Source: Caldifermentibacillus hisashii (lineage in GTDB: Bacteria; Bacillota; Bacilli; Bacillales; Caldibacillaceae). From it: 64,000 nt of DNA. Shown in pieces: positions 52,134 to 61,273 of the stretch (the stretch's first letter is position 1; each line of letters starts with the position of its first letter). Location of the stretch: the NCBI RefSeq assembly GCF_027568575.1, contig NZ_JANUVP010000019.1. One strand, given 5' to 3'. A model generated the notes under the pieces. The model saw only the letters and a program-made list of their open reading frames with translations, searched no databases and had not been told where the DNA came from. Both the position numbers and the translations under genes were made by a program.

Positions 52134-52403
52134 TTGGATTATTTTTGGTTTAACGAAGGGGAGTACATCGATTTACAAAGCATTGCTGAAGTAAAATTCG
52201 AAAAGAAAGTGTTGGCAAAGCAAGACAGGTTCTTATTTCTTCCGTTAAAAAAATGGCATTTTGTATTTTATGATTATGGACAAGAAGTTATTTTCAGTAT
52301 ACCGAGGCATTATATAGAAGCAGAATACTTTTTTCCAATCTTTAAAAGCAGAATTGCCCATTTTGTTAATAAGCCAAAAATTACTTTCGAGGAATCTGTA
52401 TAA
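52134..52403 (+). CDS. Small protein, PH-like or YcxB-like beta fold
   Basis: The 89-residue protein has a TTG start 7 nt from AGAGG, 11 bp after the decayed gene. It is strand-rich (IDLQSIAEVKFEKKVLAK, LPLKKWHFVFYDYGQEVIFS), reminding me of small PH-like domains attached to membrane proteins. It may be the last part of the same broken locus. Not identified with certainty. Confidence 0.45.
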   Translation: MDYFWFNEGEYIDLQSIAEVKFEKKVLAKQDRFLFLPLKKWHFVFYDYGQEVIFSIPRHYIEAEYFFPIFKSRIAHFVNKPKITFEESV

Positions 52404-52506
52404 TTGATGTTTGAATATAAATAGAAGTGGACGCTTAAGATGAAAGCTTAATTTTTTATACATCTTGATTCATCTTAATAACGTCCTTTTTATTATAGGC
52501 TCTTTT

Positions 52507-52701
52507 CTAATCTTTATAAATTTTAATGCCAAGAGATTCAGATAATATCAGGAAACTTAACAAAATTATAATAATATATAAGTAGGAATATGGGGAAATA
52601 AAAAATTTGGATTTCATCAAGATTTGCAAGATCAGATTAACCAAGCTATAAGCAATAATTTCATGTAATTTAATTTCATCATAAATCCCCAAAAAAATCA
52701 C
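52507..52701 (-). CDS. Possible small membrane protein
   Basis: The 64-residue frame has two hydrophobic stretches (IIAYSLVNLILQILM, YLYIIIILLSFLILS). It would start at a GTG just after AAAGGAA, a spacing shorter than ideal. It follows a gene fragment on the same strand by 12 nt, so both may belong to a broken locus. AT-rich DNA gives hydrophobic frames by chance, so confidence is low. Confidence 0.3.
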   Translation of the reverse strand: MIFLGIYDEIKLHEIIAYSLVNLILQILMKSKFFISPYSYLYIIIILLSFLILSESLGIKIYKD

Positions 52702-52713
52702 TTTCCTTTGCTT

Positions 52714-52875
52714 TTATTCTTGATACAAATTTTTTGCTACTCTTAAGTCATTTTCTGCATCAGGTGTCTGTAACGATCTAAAGCATTGTTTCACTTTGCT
52801 GTATGCTATGGCTCTGACCTTATATACCAAAGGATTTTCTACCTGTGCTTTAGAAGTTGTTTCTACTTTAATTTC
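52714..52875 (-). pseudogene. C-terminal fragment of an unknown protein
   Basis: The minus-strand frame after an in-frame stop reads IKVETTSKAQVENPLVYKVR, then AIAYSKVKQCFRSLQTPDAE and NDLRVAKNLYQE before the stop. The codon pattern looks like real protein, but there is no start or ribosome binding site. I cannot name the family. Confidence 0.35.
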
Positions 52876-53084
52876 TTAAATAGCCCATTTTTTACCACAA
52901 GATATCTTACATTAGTTATAGTAATCCGAAGCAAAAATCTAATCATTTTAAGAACATAAATATATTGATTGTTTACTTTATACAATTTTGAAATCGAATT
53001 TTAGTTCATGAAATAAAAAACAGTTAATTCCAAGTTACTAATATGACAAATATAACAAATTAATAATTTTTTTTAAAAATAGAA
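52876..53084. other. AT-rich gene-free stretch
   Basis: Nothing recognisable is seen upstream of the amylopullulanase promoter. Confidence 0.4.
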
Positions 53085-53143
53085 TTGCCATAAATCAAAA
53101 AAAATGGTAATCTAATATATGTGGGGTTGTGAAAACGTTTGCA
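53085..53143 (+). promoter_or_regulatory. Promoter and cre site of the amylopullulanase gene
   Basis: TTGCCA, 17 nt, TAATCT is a good sigma-A promoter. TGAAAACGTTTGCA at 53130–53143 fits the CcpA cre consensus TGWAARCGYTWNCW at every position and lies about 10 bp past the expected transcription start, so glucose repression by roadblock is likely. Confidence 0.8.
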
Positions 53144-53236
53144 CTAGTTTTCCTAATTAATGTACTACTATGTTTTCTGTTGGAAATAGGCAAACTTATC
53201 ACTCAATCAACATTAAAACAAGGAGGAGGAGCCGAT

Positions 53237-56200
53237 TTGTGGAGAAAGAGATTAAAACTATTTTCTTTAACAATGATTTTCACCTTAGTGCTACAATTGT
53301 TTTCAAGTGCAATAATTAGTGCAAACGTTAGCACAGAAGCGTTGGGTGTTCAAAGCCCAATCATTAATTCAGACGGGAGTGTGACATTTAACTATTCCCC
53401 GAATCAAGGGGAGACCCGTGCATTTGTAATTGGTTCATTTAATAACTGGGATTTAAATACCGCCGTTGAAATGACCTTGGAAAATGGAGTATTTACAGCA
53501 AACCTGAAGGACTTGTCATATGGGGAACACCAGTATAAGTTTATCTTAAATAACAGAAGTTGGGACCAATCAACAACAGATCCGCTAAACCCTAATCAAA
53601 AAGATGGAAATTCTGTTTTTAGTTTAGTAGATAATGTAGATAATGTAAAAATAGAAGTTGCTTTAATGGATGCAAAAGATACGATCTTTTTAACAGTAAA
53701 CACAGATTTAAAAGACAGTGATCAATTTAGATTAATAGAAAACGAAACGAATCAAGAAATTCCTACAACTTTTACAAAGACTTCAAGCACACAAGGTACA
53801 CTGACCATCACAGATCCAACACAAGTGAACGTTCAGAATATTTATCGTGTTGAAGCAGATCGTTATAAAGGTACAACAGTTATTATGCGTAATATATTGA
53901 ATGATGATTCTTTCTACTATGAAGGTAACGATCTTGGATATACATATTCACCGGAGAAAACAACATTTAAATTATGGGCACCTACTGCGAAAAAAGTAAG
54001 CGTTGCCATTTATGAAAATGCCGGTAAATATGACGGCGCATTCGTAACCGATCATACGGACGGAAGAGAAACACCTATGACACGTGCGGAAAATGGCGTT
54101 TGGTCTGTAACAATGAAAGATGACCTGAAAAATAAATATTATATGTATAAAGTGGAATTTGCAGATGGTACAACAAATTATGCTGTAGACCCTTATGCCA
54201 GATCTACATCTGCAAACGGTCAGCGAGGAGCAATCATCGACCTTAACAGTACAGATCCTGAAAATTTCCAACCTGACGTGAAGCCACCATTCGTTTCTGC
54301 CACTGATGCAGTCATTTATGAACTTCACGTTAGAGATTTTTCGATTAATAAAAACTCCGGAATAAGCGAAGAAAATAAAGGGAAATATTTAGCGTTTACA
54401 GAAACAGGAACAACCGGAACGAACGGAATAAAAACGGGAATCGATTCGTTAAAAGAATTAGGAATAACTCATGTTCACCTACTTCCGGTCTATGATTTCG
54501 GATCTGTGAATGAGCTAACCGTGGATAATTCTAATTCAAAAGATCCAAAATTTAATTGGGGATATGACCCGGTTCATTTTAATGTTCCGGAAGGCTCTTA
54601 CTCGACTGATCCTACAAACCCGACAGCACGAGTACAAGAATTTAAACAAATGGTCCAAGCTTTACACGATCAAGGAATCCGTGTCATTATGGATGTCGTT
54701 TATAACCATACATATATTCCGGAAAGTTCTCAATTACAGGGAGGATCACCTTTTGATCTTATCGTTCCGGGATATTATTATCGTACGGATGAGAAAGGGA
54801 AAATTACGAACGGTTCCGGTACTGGGAACGAAGTAGCATCTGAAAGGCCGATGGTTCGAAAATACATTAAAGATTCTGTTAAATATTGGGCTTCAGAATA
54901 CGGAATTGACGGTTTCCGCTTTGATTTAATGGGCCTAATCGATAAACAAACAATGACTGAATTAACGAAGGAATTAAAAGAGGAAGTTGATCCATCTATT
55001 CTAATATATGGGGAGCCTTGGACAGGAGGAACTTCAAGCTTAGATTCTTCCTTACAAAACTATAAAGGAATACAAAAGGATCGTGGATATGCTGTTTTCA
55101 ATGATAATTTTCGCAGTGCAATTAAAGGTGGAAGTGATGATGCAAGTGCAGGATTTGCCACCGGTGCCGTAGGAAGAGAAGGTGATATTGTCAAAGGAGT
55201 AAAAGGTGCCATTGACGATTTTACGAACCGGGCATCTGAAAGCATTAACTATGTTACAGCCCATGATAATTTAAATTTATGGGATAAAATTATGAAAGTT
55301 GCAAATATCGATGTTTCAAAGAGTCCTCATGAAATCATTACCGAAGACAATGTTTTAGATAATGAATACGTAAAACGTAGTCTACTTGCAAATGGCATTG
55401 TACTTACATCACAAGGTATTCCATTTATTCATGCCGGTGAAGAAATATTAAGAAGTAAGTATGGTGACCATAACAGCTATAAAAGCCCAGACAGCATTAA
55501 TATGATTCGCTGGGAACTAAAAGATCAGTATAAGCCTGTATTTGATTATTACCAAGGTCTGATTGAATTAAGAAAATCTCACCCTGCCTTTCGTTTAGAT
55601 ACAAAAGAAGCTATTGAACAAAATCTTCAAGTGATAAAATCAGATGGTAATATAGTTGTATTCGAATTGAAGAATTTTGCCAATAACGATTCTTGGAAAA
55701 ATATTATCGTTATTTATAATGCTAATAATACTTCAAAAGAAATTGCCTTGCCTTCTAACTCTGAATGGAAAGTGGTCGTTGATGATCAAAAGGCTGGTAC
55801 AGAAACAATCCGGACAATTAATGGCAATCAAGTATCTGTTGCTCCGCTCTCAATGATGGTTCTATATGATGACGCGGAAGAAGAATACACTCCGGAAGTT
55901 TCATCCATCGATTTTAACATCGATCAAATCGCTTTAAACCTAGGCGATACGAAAACAATCGTGCCCTATGTAAAAGATCAAAAAGGCCGAATCTTAACAG
56001 GCGAAAAAGTTACTTGGTCTTCGTCTAATGATGAAGTAGCCAAAGTTGTAAATGGAAAAATTGTTGCGTTAAATGAAGGAGATGCTATCCTTACAGCAAC
56101 TGCAGGAAATGTCGAAGCAACTATTAAGGTTTATGTCACTAAATTAGTACCGAAAACGATAACAATTCATGGAGATTCATCTGTTTTTGAATCATACAGT

Positions 56201-59200
56201 ACACAATTATCTACTGTTGTACGTGACCAATTTGATCAAGAAATGTTAGGAGAAAAAATAAAATGGACATCATCAGATGAATCCGTTGCCGTTGTTGATG
56301 GGACAGGTAAAGTTACCGGTAAAAAGCCCGGCACTATTGTCATTACAGCCACATCCGGTGAAGCTAAAGCAACGTTGACCTTTACTGTAAAAGAAGACGT
56401 GAAGCGGTATGTCCGTCTTAAATATGTAAGACCTGATAAAGATTTTACAGATTGGAACATTTGGGTTTGGAACACCGGAGTTAAAAATGACCAAATTGAC
56501 TTTCAAAAATATGAAGGTGACACGGCAATTGCAGATATTGAAATTTCTCCTACAACGGAATCAATCGGTTTCTTAATCCGAAAAGGAACGGATTGGAATA
56601 CGGCAAAAATTTCACCTGACAGCGATGATCACAATATAAAAATTGACAAGGATTCTATTATAACAAAAGTTACCGTTGTTACAGGAGTTCCCGGACAATA
56701 TGTTGTTCCGACAGTAAAAGGGCCAATTTTAGAAGATGGAAATGTAACCTTTTATTATCGAGATGAAACATTATTCGCTAATGATGCAATGGATACCATT
56801 GATGATGTAAAAGTAAAAATTGCTGGAAAAGAATATTCGATGGTTTATGATAAGAAAAATGAATATTTTTCATACACATTACAAAATCTCGAACCCGGAA
56901 GTTATGAATACAGCTTCCTGGTTACAAAAGATGGTACGACTAGCGAAGTGACAGATCCGAAAAATACAATTGATGGAAAATCAACCATTACGTACACGAT
57001 TCCTAGCGTATCCATTAATGCAAAAACTAGTCCAAATAAGATTACATACAATGAAAATGCAGTTCTTTCTTTCGATATTAACTCGGAGGAAAAGATTGGT
57101 TTTCAAGAAATGTATGCTGATCTCACAGCTCTAGGAGGTCAACCGAAAGTAAATATTGACCCCCAATTACAAGCATTAACTATTGCTGCGGCTGATACCG
57201 TTGTTGCCGGTAAAAAAGAAATTAAAATAACTCTTGTTGATGAATTTGGGAATAAACATGATCAAACTGTTGAAATTGATGTGGCACCAAGAACATCGGT
57301 AGGGGAGCTGGACTTCGATTGGGATGAGGCTCGGATTTACTTTATGTTAACCGATCGTTTTTATGATGGGGACAAGAGTAATAATCCGGAGCACGGTTAT
57401 GACCCTACCCACAGTGAAGCTTATCATGGAGGGGATTTCCGAGGAATTATAGAAAAGCTTGATTACCTTGAAGATTTAGGGATTAATACAATTTGGATTA
57501 CACCAATTGTTGATAATATTGACTTTAATAAAGGATTAGATTTCAAAACCGTCGATGGATTAGAGGCTAAACAATTTGCTTATCACGGCTACTGGGCAAA
57601 AGATTTCACATCATTAGACCCGACATTAGGTGATATAGATACCTTTAAGGAACTTATTAAAAAAGCCCATGACCGTGGCATTAAAATTATGGTGGACGTC
57701 GTCTTGAATCATGCCGGTTACGGAATGAAGGATATTGAAGAAACTTGGAAACAAGATGCACTATATTTACCGACTGATGTGGAAAGAGCTCGTCTTGAAG
57801 GGATGCTTCGTGATGTTGATGAAGACCCGGTTGTTCGTGGTGAACTCGATCATTTGCCTGACTTGAAAACAGAAGATCCTGCCGTTCGTGCAAAAATCAT
57901 TGAATGGCAAACCGCTTGGTTGGAAAAGGCAAGAACGGATCGGGGAGATACAATCGATTACTTCCGGGTCGATACGGTAAAGCATGTCGACTCAACGACT
58001 TGGATGGCGTTTAAAAACACTTTAACAGCAATTGATCCCGGCTTTAAACTAATTGGTGAATATTGGGGAGCAAGTATAAATAATGATGGAGGTTACCTCC
58101 GTTCAGGACAAATGGATTCACTGTTAGATTTTGATTTTAAAGAAAAAGCGAAGGAATTTTTAAACGGGAATATTGAAGGAGTAGAACAATATCTGAGGGA
58201 GCGTAATGCAAAAATAGACAATACTGCAACATTCGGACAATTTTTAAGTAGCCATGACCAAAATGGGTTTTTATCAGAATACGTTAACGGTGACGTAGGT
58301 AAACTCTTAGTAGCTGCAGCCTTGCAAATTACTTCTAAAGGACAACCGGTCATTTATTACGGAGAAGAATTAGGAAAATCCGGAAAGGCTGATTGGGAAA
58401 AAGAAGGCGATGTTATAAAACAGTTTGGCCAAAACCGAGGTTCCATGCCGTGGGATAAATATGAAAGTGGCGATCAAACAGCAGTAGCCATTCATGATCA
58501 TTACAAAAAACTATTAAACATTCGAAAAGACTATTCAAAAATATTTTCTAAAGGAACAAGAACATTTGTTAGAGGTGGGAACGAAGAACAATATTCTATT
58601 TTTAAACGGGAGTATTTAGGGGATTCTCTCTATGTCGGATTAAACACTTCTAAGAAAGCTAAAGAGGCAACTTTTAAGATTGATTATCCTGCAGGTGCTT
58701 CTGTAACGGATTTGTATAGCGGACAAACCTATACAGTAAATGACAAAGGTGAGATAACGGTTAAAATGCCTTCAAGAGACCTTGGAGGAACGATTATTTT
58801 GGCACGTGATCAATCTGAACAACCTGAGGTTCCGGGAGATACAGACCCGGGGGATTCTGATCAAACAGATCCGGAAAACCCGTCGGATGGTGGACAAAAA
58901 CCGATAGATCCTGATCAACAAACACCTGAGTCAGAGTTAAAGGAAAATGTTAAAGTGAATGCAACTGTGAAAAATGGTAAGGTGACAATCGACGATAATT
59001 CAATTACAATATTAAAACAAAATGGCATATTAATAGTTGAAGTAACCGGTAAAAATATTGAATTCGTTTTAACAAAAGAACAAGTTCGCTTATTAAAAGA
59101 AAAAGGTGTTAGTATCCTATTAACTAATGAAGATGTTTCACTTCAAATGTCGGCTTCGGTCTTTCCTGACAGCAAGGTTAAAGTTCAGATGAAGCGGATG

Positions 59201-59605
59201 AAAGATATAAAAGAAGCAGTGAGTGCCGTATATGATTTTAACATATTAGATGAAAACGGAGCGAAAATTACTAATCTAAGTGCACCGGTTACCATTACGT
59301 TTGAGGTAGGAAATGATCATTTGAAAGAACTAAATGTTTACTACTTTAACGAAACAAAAAAACAATGGGAATTAGTTCCGGGTGCTGTTTATAAAGAAGG
59401 AAAAGTAAGTGTTAACACAACACATTTTAGTACTTTTACTGTATCTGACCAAGATTTAACTGCAAAAACAGTTTTGCCGGAAGAAGGGTATGTACTTCCA
59501 AGTACAGCAACAAACGAATACAATTTGTTGGTGCTGGGAGTAATCCTCTTGGCATTCGGTTGGATGGCACTCTATATGAGAAGATATATTAAATCAATTC
59601 GTTAA
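53237..59605 (+). CDS. Cell-wall-anchored amylopullulanase
   Basis: I chose the TTG behind GGAGGAGGA, which directly begins a signal peptide; the result is 2122 aa. Domains in order: CBM48-like sandwich (about 45–130); a second E-set; a type I pullulanase barrel with DVVYNHTY, GFRFDLMG (nucleophile Asp563), IYGEPW (acid/base Glu593) and VTAHDN; two Big_2-like domains (about 890–1050); a CBM41-like module; an E-set; a GH13 alpha-amylase barrel with DVVLNHAG, YFRVDTVKH (Asp1579), LIGEYWG (Glu1608) and SSHDQNGF. A spacer rich in D and P, a beta domain and an LPSTATN sorting signal close it. It should cut alpha-1,6 and alpha-1,4 bonds of starch and pullulan at the cell surface. Confidence 0.94.
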   Translation: MWRKRLKLFSLTMIFTLVLQLFSSAIISANVSTEALGVQSPIINSDGSVTFNYSPNQGETRAFVIGSFNNWDLNTAVEMTLENGVFTANLKDLSYGEHQYKFILNNRSWDQSTTDPLNPNQKDGNSVFSLVDNVDNVKIEVALMDAKDTIFLTVNTDLKDSDQFRLIENETNQEIPTTFTKTSSTQGTLTITDPTQVNVQNIYRVEADRYKGTTVIMRNILNDDSFYYEGNDLGYTYSPEKTTFKLWAPTAKKVSVAIYENAGKYDGAFVTDHTDGRETPMTRAENGVWSVTMKDDLKNKYYMYKVEFADGTTNYAVDPYARSTSANGQRGAIIDLNSTDPENFQPDVKPPFVSATDAVIYELHVRDFSINKNSGISEENKGKYLAFTETGTTGTNGIKTGIDSLKELGITHVHLLPVYDFGSVNELTVDNSNSKDPKFNWGYDPVHFNVPEGSYSTDPTNPTARVQEFKQMVQALHDQGIRVIMDVVYNHTYIPESSQLQGGSPFDLIVPGYYYRTDEKGKITNGSGTGNEVASERPMVRKYIKDSVKYWASEYGIDGFRFDLMGLIDKQTMTELTKELKEEVDPSILIYGEPWTGGTSSLDSSLQNYKGIQKDRGYAVFNDNFRSAIKGGSDDASAGFATGAVGREGDIVKGVKGAIDDFTNRASESINYVTAHDNLNLWDKIMKVANIDVSKSPHEIITEDNVLDNEYVKRSLLANGIVLTSQGIPFIHAGEEILRSKYGDHNSYKSPDSINMIRWELKDQYKPVFDYYQGLIELRKSHPAFRLDTKEAIEQNLQVIKSDGNIVVFELKNFANNDSWKNIIVIYNANNTSKEIALPSNSEWKVVVDDQKAGTETIRTINGNQVSVAPLSMMVLYDDAEEEYTPEVSSIDFNIDQIALNLGDTKTIVPYVKDQKGRILTGEKVTWSSSNDEVAKVVNGKIVALNEGDAILTATAGNVEATIKVYVTKLVPKTITIHGDSSVFESYSTQLSTVVRDQFDQEMLGEKIKWTSSDESVAVVDGTGKVTGKKPGTIVITATSGEAKATLTFTVKEDVKRYVRLKYVRPDKDFTDWNIWVWNTGVKNDQIDFQKYEGDTAIADIEISPTTESIGFLIRKGTDWNTAKISPDSDDHNIKIDKDSIITKVTVVTGVPGQYVVPTVKGPILEDGNVTFYYRDETLFANDAMDTIDDVKVKIAGKEYSMVYDKKNEYFSYTLQNLEPGSYEYSFLVTKDGTTSEVTDPKNTIDGKSTITYTIPSVSINAKTSPNKITYNENAVLSFDINSEEKIGFQEMYADLTALGGQPKVNIDPQLQALTIAAADTVVAGKKEIKITLVDEFGNKHDQTVEIDVAPRTSVGELDFDWDEARIYFMLTDRFYDGDKSNNPEHGYDPTHSEAYHGGDFRGIIEKLDYLEDLGINTIWITPIVDNIDFNKGLDFKTVDGLEAKQFAYHGYWAKDFTSLDPTLGDIDTFKELIKKAHDRGIKIMVDVVLNHAGYGMKDIEETWKQDALYLPTDVERARLEGMLRDVDEDPVVRGELDHLPDLKTEDPAVRAKIIEWQTAWLEKARTDRGDTIDYFRVDTVKHVDSTTWMAFKNTLTAIDPGFKLIGEYWGASINNDGGYLRSGQMDSLLDFDFKEKAKEFLNGNIEGVEQYLRERNAKIDNTATFGQFLSSHDQNGFLSEYVNGDVGKLLVAAALQITSKGQPVIYYGEELGKSGKADWEKEGDVIKQFGQNRGSMPWDKYESGDQTAVAIHDHYKKLLNIRKDYSKIFSKGTRTFVRGGNEEQYSIFKREYLGDSLYVGLNTSKKAKEATFKIDYPAGASVTDLYSGQTYTVNDKGEITVKMPSRDLGGTIILARDQSEQPEVPGDTDPGDSDQTDPENPSDGGQKPIDPDQQTPESELKENVKVNATVKNGKVTIDDNSITILKQNGILIVEVTGKNIEFVLTKEQVRLLKEKGVSILLTNEDVSLQMSASVFPDSKVKVQMKRMKDIKEAVSAVYDFNILDENGAKITNLSAPVTITFEVGNDHLKELNVYYFNETKKQWELVPGAVYKEGKVSVNTTHFSTFTVSDQDLTAKTVLPEEGYVLPSTATNEYNLLVLGVILLAFGWMALYMRRYIKSIR

Positions 59606-59610
59606 TAAGA

Positions 59611-59812
59611 AAAGCGCAGAGCGCCCGCTTAGCGACGTACAAACTGGAGCGCCCCGCAATGAGAACAGACTTGCTTCCTCGAATAGACACCGCACGAAGA
59701 AAATGCGAATGCATTTTCGAGGAAAAGGAAACACGGCGAGGGACGAGCCGATGTTGACTTATCGTAGTGGAGGGGAGTGAAGTTTGCTAGTCGCTGGCGC
59801 TCGTAGCTAGAC
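59611..59812. repeat. Dispersed palindromic repeat, about 200 bp
   Basis: The ends GAGCGCC...AGCGAC and GTCGCTGGCGCTC are inverted, and the interior is GC-richer than the surroundings (CGAGGGACGAGCCGATGTTG). It strongly resembles an intergenic repeat I remember from Bacillus and Geobacillus genomes (AAGCGC...GCGCCC...TAGCTAGAC). Non-coding. Confidence 0.7.
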
Positions 59813-59871
59813 AATAAAACCAATCCCAAGTTAATTGCTTGTATTTTTATACTTTCTTATACTAGAACGAA

Positions 59872-59905
59872 AAGAGATCCCAACTTAAACGGGATCTCTT
59901 TTTCA
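59872..59905 (+). terminator. Terminator of the amylopullulanase gene
   Basis: AAAGAGATCCC and GGGATCTCTTT are perfect arms with a T-tract on both sides, so it also serves the opposing nucleotidyltransferase gene. Confidence 0.88.
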
Positions 59906-59982
59906 CAAATCAAAGGAAAAATAAATGTTTTCCTTTTTTTCGTCATAAAATGGCACGTTTTTTCTATAAAAAAAACCGAAGT

Positions 59983-60570
59983 TCATTCGGATGTTGAAGG
60001 AAAATCTCGTTCTAATTGTTCAATCCATTCTTCTAATACTTCTCGTTCTGACTTTGTTTCTGTACGATTCCGCAAATAATCTAAGTCCACATGCGTGAAA
60101 TTTCGGGATAACAAACGAAATGCCCATATGGAATCCTCTTCCGAATGCCAATGAACCGCCGCACGTAATCTGTCTAAGATAATATCTTCTGCTGAAATTA
60201 GGTAAACATAATGCCCATCATCATCAATTTGGACTTTGTTAACCTTGGAATAATCCCCGGCTAAATAGTTATCTGGAATCTCAATGGCAATTTCAATATC
60301 ATCCCGATAAAAATGTCGACCTTCTTTTTTAAAGTCCAAAGAAAAAAGGATATCCGTTATTTTCTGATACCCGTCGGAAACAAAGTCTATATCCCTAGTT
60401 GCATATTCTTGCTGTGTATAAATTTCAACAGACAGCCCCCCTACAATAATTGGTTTTATACCAAAGGGAGCTAATAATTGTGTGACAACAGAGGCTGTAT
60501 AAATCATTGCTTCATATTTTGGCTTGTAGATTAATTGAGCTAAAATTTCTTTAGCTTGAATGATGTCCAT
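59983..60570 (-). CDS. Nucleotidyltransferase-fold protein, possible toxin
   Basis: The 195-residue protein has the minimal nucleotidyltransferase signature VGGLSVEIYTQQEYATRDID (GG...R-x-T/R-D-x-D) around residues 45–64, then a helical domain with SAEDIILDRLRAAVHW, as in AbiEii/DUF6036-type proteins. The ATG lies 11 nt from GGTAGGAG; a GTG overlaps that site. It starts right after a small basic gene, the arrangement of AbiE-like and MenT-like toxin–antitoxin pairs, although nucleotidyltransferases of this type are also housekeeping tRNA or antibiotic modifiers. Confidence 0.7.
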   Translation of the reverse strand: MDIIQAKEILAQLIYKPKYEAMIYTASVVTQLLAPFGIKPIIVGGLSVEIYTQQEYATRDIDFVSDGYQKITDILFSLDFKKEGRHFYRDDIEIAIEIPDNYLAGDYSKVNKVQIDDDGHYVYLISAEDIILDRLRAAVHWHSEEDSIWAFRLLSRNFTHVDLDYLRNRTETKSEREVLEEWIEQLERDFPSTSE

Positions 60571-60584
60571 TACTTTGTTCACTC

Positions 60585-60821
60585 CTACCTTTTACTGAAA
60601 CGGGCTAAAATTTTTGATTCAGTAGGATCTTTAGGACGAACTCTACCTCTTCTTAGGTTCTTTTTCTGAATCTCTGAAAGAACTCTGTTGGATGTTTCAA
60701 GATAGGTTCTGGAGTTCTTTTCTACTCTCAATTCAATATCCCTTAATTTTACTGTATTCATACTTCTCGCATCCTTAATTGTTTTCTCAAATTCAGTGGA
60801 TTGATTAAACAAATTTTTCAT
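60585..60821 (-). CDS. Small partner of the nucleotidyltransferase, possible antitoxin
   Basis: The 78-residue, charged, helical protein (STEFEKTIKDARSMNTVKLR, ELRVEKNSRTYLETSNRVL) has a basic C-terminus (RRGRVRPKDPTESKILARF). GGAGGTG lies 5 nt before the ATG. Its stop overlaps the ribosome binding region of the nucleotidyltransferase gene, so the two are co-translated. No helix-turn-helix is obvious. The antitoxin role is inferred from size, charge and order only. Confidence 0.6.
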   Translation of the reverse strand: MKNLFNQSTEFEKTIKDARSMNTVKLRDIELRVEKNSRTYLETSNRVLSEIQKKNLRRGRVRPKDPTESKILARFSKR

Positions 60822-61273
60822 AAAGACACCTCCATTAATAGGAGATTATGTCTAGTTTACCCTTATTATAACACAGTTATGCGAAAGAATGAACGGTTGT
60901 TCACTTCATTATTTCAGGTTTTGAAGTTTCTCCAAAAAAATTTGTTTTATTGGAACTAGATCTCTCTAACAAAGGGCGATTCATATATCAAAGGTGCTCC
61001 AAATCAAGGAAAATGGAAATTAGCGCTAAAACCAAAATACTTTTAGTTTGTAATAGCACCAATTCTATTTTTATTCAGTTGAAAAACTTGACTGAAAGCT
61101 TCTTCAAATTTTCTTTGGGTCACTCGCATTCTCCAATTTACCAATTCTGTTAGGTAAAGCAATTGGGGGCTTGCCAATTGTATCCAACCTTACTGCTATC
61201 CAGACCAAAATGTTCACAAGTTTGGCCATCCAATCCATGTACTTTTTAGAGCAAAATTATGAAAATAACTTAA
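60822..61273. other. Intergenic region with coding-like debris
   Basis: On the plus strand near 60957–61045 the phrases DLSNKGRFIYQ and, after a shift, GAPNQGKWKLALKPKYF look like a frameshifted gene end. On the minus strand near 61095–61232 a 45-codon frame (MDWMAKLVNILVWIAVRLD) lacks a ribosome binding site. Neither can be supported as a gene. Confidence 0.3.

Noticed and set aside
59629..59829. 66-codon minus-strand frame with cysteines
   Set aside because: It lies entirely in a dispersed palindromic repeat.
60950..61153. 67-codon plus-strand frame
   Set aside because: Start has no ribosome binding site and the natural-looking sequence switches frame midway, so at best it is debris.
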